17,668 nucleotides of DNA from JBBIRT01 sp037441725 (GTDB lineage Bacteria; Desulfobacterota; BSN033; UBA1163), in contig JBBIRT010000067.1 in NCBI GenBank assembly GCA_037441725.1, positions 1 to 17,668 on the forward strand. The letters run 5' to 3'. Below the pieces are notes generated by a model. That model was not told the origin of the DNA. It did not search any database and saw nothing but the letters and a program-made list of their open reading frames with translations. Position numbers and translations under genes: made by a program. Shown in pieces: positions 13,735 through 17,668 of the stretch (positions within the stretch are counted from its first letter, which is position 1; each line of letters starts with the position of its first letter).

Positions 13735-14952
13735 ATGGGTGGAGAGATGATTCAATATGGTGGAAATGGAAAACTTATTGTCCCAGACCAACTGGTCATT
13801 CCTTATATTGAGGGAGATGGGGTGGGACCTGATATCTGGAAAGCTTCGGTCAGAGTATTTGATGCTGCGGTGGAAAGATGCTTTGGAGCTCAAAGAAAAA
13901 TCCATTGGCTTGAGGTCTATGCTGGGGAGAAAGGATTTCAATTGAAAAGGGAATGGGCTCCAGAGGAGACGATCGAGGCCATTCGGGAATATAAGGTGGG
14001 AATCAAAGGGCCATTGACTACCCCCGTGGGTGGGGGGATAAGGAGCATCAACGTATTGCTCCGACAGAGACTGGATCTTTATGCCTGCATTCGACCAGTA
14101 AAATATATTTCAGGAACACCGAGTCCATTGAAACACCCTGAAAAGGTTGATATGGTTGTCTTTCGAGAGAATACAGAAGATGTCTACGCAGGGATTGAAT
14201 GGAAAGAAGGGTCCATAGAAGCCTTAAGAATCAAAGAGTTCCTCGAGAAGGAATTGGGAAAGAAAATCAGAGAGGATTCTGGAATAGGAATAAAACCGAT
14301 CAGTCGTTTTGGAACAAAGCGATTGGTTCGGAGGGCCATTCAATATGCGCTCACCCATGGACGAAAGAGTGTCACCTTGGTTCATAAAGGGAATATTATG
14401 AAGTTCACCGAGGGAGCATTCTGCGACTGGGGTTATGAGGTGGCAAGGGAGGAGTTTGGAGAGAAGGTGATCTTTGAGAAAGATTGGGCTCCTCAGAAAA
14501 AAAGGGACCTCCCTGAAGGGAAGATCATTTTAAAAGATCGGATCGCAGATGCCATGTTTCAACAAATCCTTTTAAGGCCTGAGGACTATGATGTGCTTGC
14601 CATGCCTAACCTTAATGGAGATTATATGTCTGATGCCTTAGCTGCACAGATTGGAGGTCTTGGCATGGCTCCAGGAGCAAATATCGGGGATCAAGCCGCT
14701 GTCTTTGAGGCGACTCATGGGACAGCCCCTAAATATGCCAATCAGGATGTGATTAATCCAGGATCTCTCATCCTCTCTGGGGCAATGATGTTCGATTATT
14801 TAGGCTGGAGTGAAGTCGCCCAGAGGATTAAGAAGGCATTGGAAGAGACGATCTCAAGAAAGATCGTCACCTATGATCTTGCCCGACAGATGAGAGGGGC
14901 CAGAGAGGTAAGATGTTCTGAGTTTGCTACCGCCCTGATCGAGAGGCTTTGA
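13735..14952 (+). CDS. icd: NADP-dependent isocitrate dehydrogenase
   Basis: This 405-residue enzyme oxidatively decarboxylates isocitrate to 2-oxoglutarate, or runs in reverse in reductive pathways. Signature segments are IPYIEGDGVGPDIW, SINVLLRQRLDLYACIRPVKY for substrate binding, FRENTEDVYAGIEW, KPISRFGTKRLVRRA, VHKGNIMKFTEGAF and NLNGDYMSDALAAQIGG. Cofactor residues match Escherichia coli Icd: Lys333-Tyr334 (E. coli 344-345) in HGTAPKYANQD, and Tyr380 and Arg384 (E. coli 391 and 395) in TYDLARQ. This indicates NADP rather than NAD. Ser104 corresponds to the serine phosphorylated by AceK in E. coli, but no aceK is present here. It is followed by the four genes of the enzyme that uses its product, so substrate channelling at operon level is likely. 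The start is set by the ribosome binding site at 13721-13727. Confidence 0.95.
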   Translation: MGGEMIQYGGNGKLIVPDQLVIPYIEGDGVGPDIWKASVRVFDAAVERCFGAQRKIHWLEVYAGEKGFQLKREWAPEETIEAIREYKVGIKGPLTTPVGGGIRSINVLLRQRLDLYACIRPVKYISGTPSPLKHPEKVDMVVFRENTEDVYAGIEWKEGSIEALRIKEFLEKELGKKIREDSGIGIKPISRFGTKRLVRRAIQYALTHGRKSVTLVHKGNIMKFTEGAFCDWGYEVAREEFGEKVIFEKDWAPQKKRDLPEGKIILKDRIADAMFQQILLRPEDYDVLAMPNLNGDYMSDALAAQIGGLGMAPGANIGDQAAVFEATHGTAPKYANQDVINPGSLILSGAMMFDYLGWSEVAQRIKKALEETISRKIVTYDLARQMRGAREVRCSEFATALIERL

Positions 14953-14990
14953 CAATCCTATGGCCATTCCATTAAGATGGTAATGAGACG

Positions 14991-15302
14991 GTGGCTCAGT
15001 TAAAAAGAAAGAAATCTCCACCTAAAATTGACATCTATAAGGCCTGGTGCAAGGCCTGTGGGATATGTGTCGCCTTCTGTCCAACAGGCACCTTAGCCAA
15101 AGATGAGGCAGGCTATCCTTTGGTGGCGGACCTTGAAAGATGTATTCAATGTGGATGGTGTGAACTTCGCTGCCCCGACTTTGCCATTACGGTAGGAGCG
15201 GAGGAACAAGGGAAAAAGAGGGTTGAGATAGAAAGTGAAGAGACTACATCCCAACAAGAGGAAGAGGTCTCCCCTGAAAGAATTGTTACTCCAAGGCAAT
15301 GA
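14991..15302 (+). CDS. korD: 2-oxoglutarate:ferredoxin oxidoreductase delta subunit, 2x[4Fe-4S] ferredoxin type
   Basis: This 103-residue protein carries two classical CxxCxxCxxxCP motifs, at Cys20/23/26/30 (CKACGICVAFCP) and Cys51/54/57/61 (CIQCGWCELRCP), enough for two [4Fe-4S] clusters. It should pass electrons from the catalytic subunits to ferredoxin. After the second motif the tail is acidic and Gln/Glu-rich (about residues 70-103) with no recognisable domain. The only reasonable start in this frame is a GTG at 14991, since an in-frame stop lies just upstream at 14973. The ribosome binding site is poor. The gene is 38 nt after icd and overlaps the alpha gene. By composition alone it could be any small ferredoxin; context makes it KorD. 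Confidence 0.88.
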   Translation: MAQLKRKKSPPKIDIYKAWCKACGICVAFCPTGTLAKDEAGYPLVADLERCIQCGWCELRCPDFAITVGAEEQGKKRVEIESEETTSQQEEEVSPERIVTPRQ

Positions 15303-16413
15303 GGCCGTGGTGGAAGGAGCCCTCCAGGCAGGTTGTCGGTTTTTTGCAGGCTACCCCATTTCCCCAGCTACAGAGATTTCTGAAATCTTTTCTGTGAGAC
15401 TTCCCCAGGTGGATGGGACCTTTATCCAGATGGAGGATGAGATTGCAAGCTTAGGGGCGGTGATAGGGGCTTCTCTCGCAGGGGTGAAGGCCATGACAGC
15501 AACCAGTGGCCCTGGATTCTCATTGATGCAGGAGAATCTGGGCTTTGCCATGATCACTGAAACTCCCTGTGTCATTGTCAATGTCATGCGAGGAGGACCC
15601 AGTACAGGACTTCCTACCTTTCCCTCCCAAGGGGATGTCATGCAGTCGAGATGGGGGACCCATGGCGATCACCCTGCTATTGTCCTTTCTGCCTCAACGG
15701 TAAGGGAATGTTATGATCAGACCATTCAGGCGTTTAACCTCTCTGAAAAATTTCGGACTCCTGTCATCCTTCTCATCGACGAGGTCATTGCCCATATGCG
15801 AGAAAAGGTCAACCTCACGGATGGAGAAGGGGTGGAGATCTTTAATCGAATCAAACCCAATGTTCCTCCAGAATGGTATATTCCCTATGAAGAGACTCCC
15901 AGTGGGATTCCAGCCATGGCAAACTTTGGAGAAGGATACCGGTATCATGTCACGGGTCTGATCCATGATATTCGAGGGTTTCCTACTTCAAGGCCTGAGG
16001 AGATCGGTCCTTTCATTACCCGACTTCATCGTAAGATCAGTCAACATTTTTCAGAGATTCAAAAAGTTCAATTCTTTCAAACAGAGGATGCAGAGATAAC
16101 CCTCATTGCCTATGGTTGTGTGGCCCGATCCGCTCAGAGGGCGGTGGTCGAAGCCAGGAAGAAGGGGATCAGGGCAGGCCTACTCAAGTTGATCACACTC
16201 TGGCCCTTTGCCAGATTCGCTGTAGAGAGAGTGATTCAGGGATCAAAAATCTTATTGGTTTTAGAGATGAATATGGGCCAGATCTCCCGGGAGGTAAAGC
16301 GGGTCAATCGAGGAATTGCAAGAGTTCTTACATTGAATAAGGTGGATGGGACCATCATTACTCCAGAAGAGATATTGAATCATATGATAAAGGGAATCGA
16401 ATGTCAGAGGTGA
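15235..16413 (+). CDS. korA: 2-oxoglutarate:ferredoxin oxidoreductase alpha subunit
   Basis: The reading frame gives up to 392 residues. The product binds substrate and pairs with the TPP-binding beta subunit to convert 2-oxoglutarate and CoA to succinyl-CoA, CO2 and reduced ferredoxin. Typical segments are LQGNEAVVEGALQAGCRFFA, GYPISPATEISEIF, QMEDEIASLGAVIGAS, TSGPGFSLMQENLGFA and RGGPSTGLPTFPSQGD. The C-terminal transketolase-like domain includes ITLIAYGCVARSAQRAV and LWPFARFAVERV. The start is uncertain: GTG 15235 would overlap korD by 68 nt and add a basic leader unlike homologues, whereas TTG 15283 places the start close to LLQGNEA with a 20-nt overlap. No ATG exists near the conserved N-terminus. 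Oxoacid specificity (2-oxoglutarate against a branched or other 2-oxoacid) is inferred from the icd neighbour. Confidence 0.92.
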   Translation: MKRLHPNKRKRSPLKELLLQGNEAVVEGALQAGCRFFAGYPISPATEISEIFSVRLPQVDGTFIQMEDEIASLGAVIGASLAGVKAMTATSGPGFSLMQENLGFAMITETPCVIVNVMRGGPSTGLPTFPSQGDVMQSRWGTHGDHPAIVLSASTVRECYDQTIQAFNLSEKFRTPVILLIDEVIAHMREKVNLTDGEGVEIFNRIKPNVPPEWYIPYEETPSGIPAMANFGEGYRYHVTGLIHDIRGFPTSRPEEIGPFITRLHRKISQHFSEIQKVQFFQTEDAEITLIAYGCVARSAQRAVVEARKKGIRAGLLKLITLWPFARFAVERVIQGSKILLVLEMNMGQISREVKRVNRGIARVLTLNKVDGTIITPEEILNHMIKGIECQR

Positions 16414-17255
16414 CCAGGCTTATCCATAAATATCTTAGACATGATAAAAGGTTTCCTCATGTCTGGTGCCCCGGTTGTGGGATCGGAATTTTATTAGGAG
16501 CCCTCATCCGAGCCATTGATCGAACAGGTTTTGAGAAGGATGAGATTGTCTTAATCTCAGGGATAGGATGTTCAGGGAGGCTTCCAGTCTATGTAGACTT
16601 TAATACCCTCCATACGACTCATGGACGGGCCCTCACCTTTGCGACGGGAGTGAAACTGGCAAAACCTGATCTTAAGGTCATGGTCATCATGGGAGATGGT
16701 GATGCCGTGGCCATAGGCGGGAATCATTTCCTCCATGCAGCTCGAAGAAACATGGATGTCACCTCCATCATCCTAAACAATAATATCTATGGCATGACCG
16801 GGGGACAGTCTTCCCCCACCACTCCATATGGGATGAGATCTTCGACCACTGTTTATTCCAATATTGAACAGGCCTTTAACATCTCAGAGTTAGCCATTAC
16901 TGCAGGAGCGGTCTTCGTTGGGAGGGGGACCGTCTATCATACCAAACTATTGGATCAGCTCATCGAGAAGGCGATTTTAAAAAAGGGCTTTTCAGTGGTG
17001 GAGGTCATTGCCCATTGCCATACTCAGTATGGAAGACAGAACCGCTTGGGATCAGCAGTGGAGATGATGCAGTGGCAGAGAGACCATGCAATCCCTGTGG
17101 AAGAGGTTACCACCCTTAGCCCTGAGGCACTCAAGGATAAAATTGTCATTGGAGTACTCATGGACCGGGAACTCCCAGTCTATCATGAGGAATATGATAA
17201 AATTAGAGAGCAAGCCAGAATGAGCAGAAGGGATGGGAAGGATCAGCCATCATAG
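16401..17255 (+). CDS. korB: 2-oxoglutarate:ferredoxin oxidoreductase beta subunit, TPP and [4Fe-4S] binding
   Basis: The protein has 284 residues. The TPP motif is complete: GDGD at 98-101 and NNN at 126-128, with the usual spacing. Four cysteines, Cys23 and Cys26 in WCPGCG, Cys57 in GIGCSG and Cys206 in AHCHTQYG, are spaced as the [4Fe-4S] ligands of archaeal 2-oxoacid:ferredoxin oxidoreductases, so the proximal cluster is probably intact. LNNNIYGMTGGQSSPTTP is strongly conserved in the family. The gene overlaps korA by 13 nt and starts from an ATG, consistent with translational coupling and equal subunit amounts. The gamma gene follows after 59 nt. Confidence 0.95.
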   Translation: MSEVTRLIHKYLRHDKRFPHVWCPGCGIGILLGALIRAIDRTGFEKDEIVLISGIGCSGRLPVYVDFNTLHTTHGRALTFATGVKLAKPDLKVMVIMGDGDAVAIGGNHFLHAARRNMDVTSIILNNNIYGMTGGQSSPTTPYGMRSSTTVYSNIEQAFNISELAITAGAVFVGRGTVYHTKLLDQLIEKAILKKGFSVVEVIAHCHTQYGRQNRLGSAVEMMQWQRDHAIPVEEVTTLSPEALKDKIVIGVLMDRELPVYHEEYDKIREQARMSRRDGKDQPS

Positions 17256-17314
17256 ATGATCCACCTCAAGCATAGATTTATTGTTCATGACCCGTTTAGA
17301 TAAAAGGATTAGAA

Positions 17315-17668
17315 ATGGGTTTTCGATATGAAATTCGTTTAAGTGGGTCGGGAGGGCAAGGAATCATCCTGATGGGAATTATTTTAGCCGAGGCCCTTGG
17401 AATCTATGGCGGACGATTCGTAGCCCAGACCCAGAGTTATGGACCAGAAGCTCGAGGAGGATCGAGTCGATCAGATGTAGTCGTCAGTGATGAGGAGATT
17501 GATTATCCCAAAGCCATGAGGTTAGATCTTCTTTTAGCGATGAATCAAAAATCTTGCGACGAGTTCTATCCTGAGCTCAAGCCAGAAGGATTGCTCATTG
17601 TAGATTCAACTTTTGTCACCCAGGTTCCAACTCCAAAGGCTTTTCAAATTCCATTGACTCACATTGCC
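17315..17668 (+). CDS. korC: 2-oxoglutarate:ferredoxin oxidoreductase gamma subunit, partial (cut by window end)
   Basis: An open frame of 118 codons runs from ATG 17315 to the last base with no stop. It starts MGFRYEIRLSGSGGQGIILM, where SGSGGQG is the hallmark of the gamma domain of 2-oxoacid:ferredoxin oxidoreductases. GYGP-like SYGPEARGGSSRSDVVVS and LLLAMNQKSCDEF also fit. The family is usually about 180-190 residues, so roughly a third is missing beyond the window. AAAGGA at 17303-17308, 6 nt before the ATG, supports the start. It completes the delta-alpha-beta-gamma order of the operon. Confidence 0.92.
   Translation, partial: MGFRYEIRLSGSGGQGIILMGIILAEALGIYGGRFVAQTQSYGPEARGGSSRSDVVVSDEEIDYPKAMRLDLLLAMNQKSCDEFYPELKPEGLLIVDSTFVTQVPTPKAFQIPLTHIA

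Noticed and set aside
13509..13811. A 100-codon + frame bridging fabF and icd
   Set aside because: It overlaps the conserved C-terminus of FabF and the N-terminus of Icd in another frame, and its translation is low-complexity and Arg/Ser-rich.
1..17668. tRNA, rRNA, insertion sequences, attachment sites and CRISPR arrays
   Set aside because: None were recognised on either strand by eye; no transposase, integrase or Cas-like protein is encoded.

Overview
The window looks like a chromosomal segment from an anaerobic Gram-negative bacterium, most plausibly a deltaproteobacterial (Desulfobacterota-type) lineage. This rests on an outer-membrane Wza-type lipoprotein, a ferredoxin-dependent 2-oxoglutarate oxidoreductase, and moderate GC with dense co-directional operons. 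Lineage is inferred, not proven. Every supported gene is on the + strand.

Region 1 (about 83-12204) is a surface-polysaccharide export and control locus. In order it encodes a FecR-domain envelope protein, a Wza-like outer-membrane export lipoprotein, a Wzc-like co-polymerase/tyrosine kinase, and a TPR protein with a carbohydrate-binding-like domain. Next come a membrane J-domain protein with an extracytoplasmic NTF2-like domain, a small exported protein repeating that domain, and a PHP-type (CpsB/YwqE-like) tyrosine phosphatase. The locus ends with an O-antigen ligase/polymerase-like membrane protein, a specialised NusG paralogue, a VanZ-like membrane protein and a bifunctional GDP-mannose pyrophosphorylase/mannose-6-phosphate isomerase. 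Export, kinase/phosphatase control, polymerisation or ligation, transcription processivity and one sugar-nucleotide supply step are present. Glycosyltransferases, a flippase and the initiating phosphoglycosyltransferase are absent and must be elsewhere if the locus works.

A good intrinsic terminator (975-1012) lies between the FecR gene and the wza-like gene. Its T-run ends just before the wza ribosome binding site, leaving no room for a promoter. Expression of the export genes therefore probably needs read-through or a promoter inside the FecR gene, and the NusG paralogue in the same locus is the obvious candidate antiterminator. A near-consensus 7-1-7 Fur-like box overlaps the -10 of the promoter before the FecR gene.

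Region 2 (12205-12424) is a 220-bp AT-rich intergenic stretch with an imperfect inverted repeat and a weak candidate promoter. It is followed by a FabF-type beta-ketoacyl synthase.

Region 3 (13735-17668) is a central-carbon operon: NADP-type isocitrate dehydrogenase, then the delta, alpha, beta and gamma subunits of 2-oxoglutarate:ferredoxin oxidoreductase. The gamma gene is cut by the window end. Together they interconvert isocitrate, 2-oxoglutarate and succinyl-CoA, linked to NADPH and ferredoxin.

The least explained part is 4404-7494: three uncharacterised genes lying between the tyrosine kinase and its likely phosphatase, two of them sharing a duplicated NTF2-like domain.
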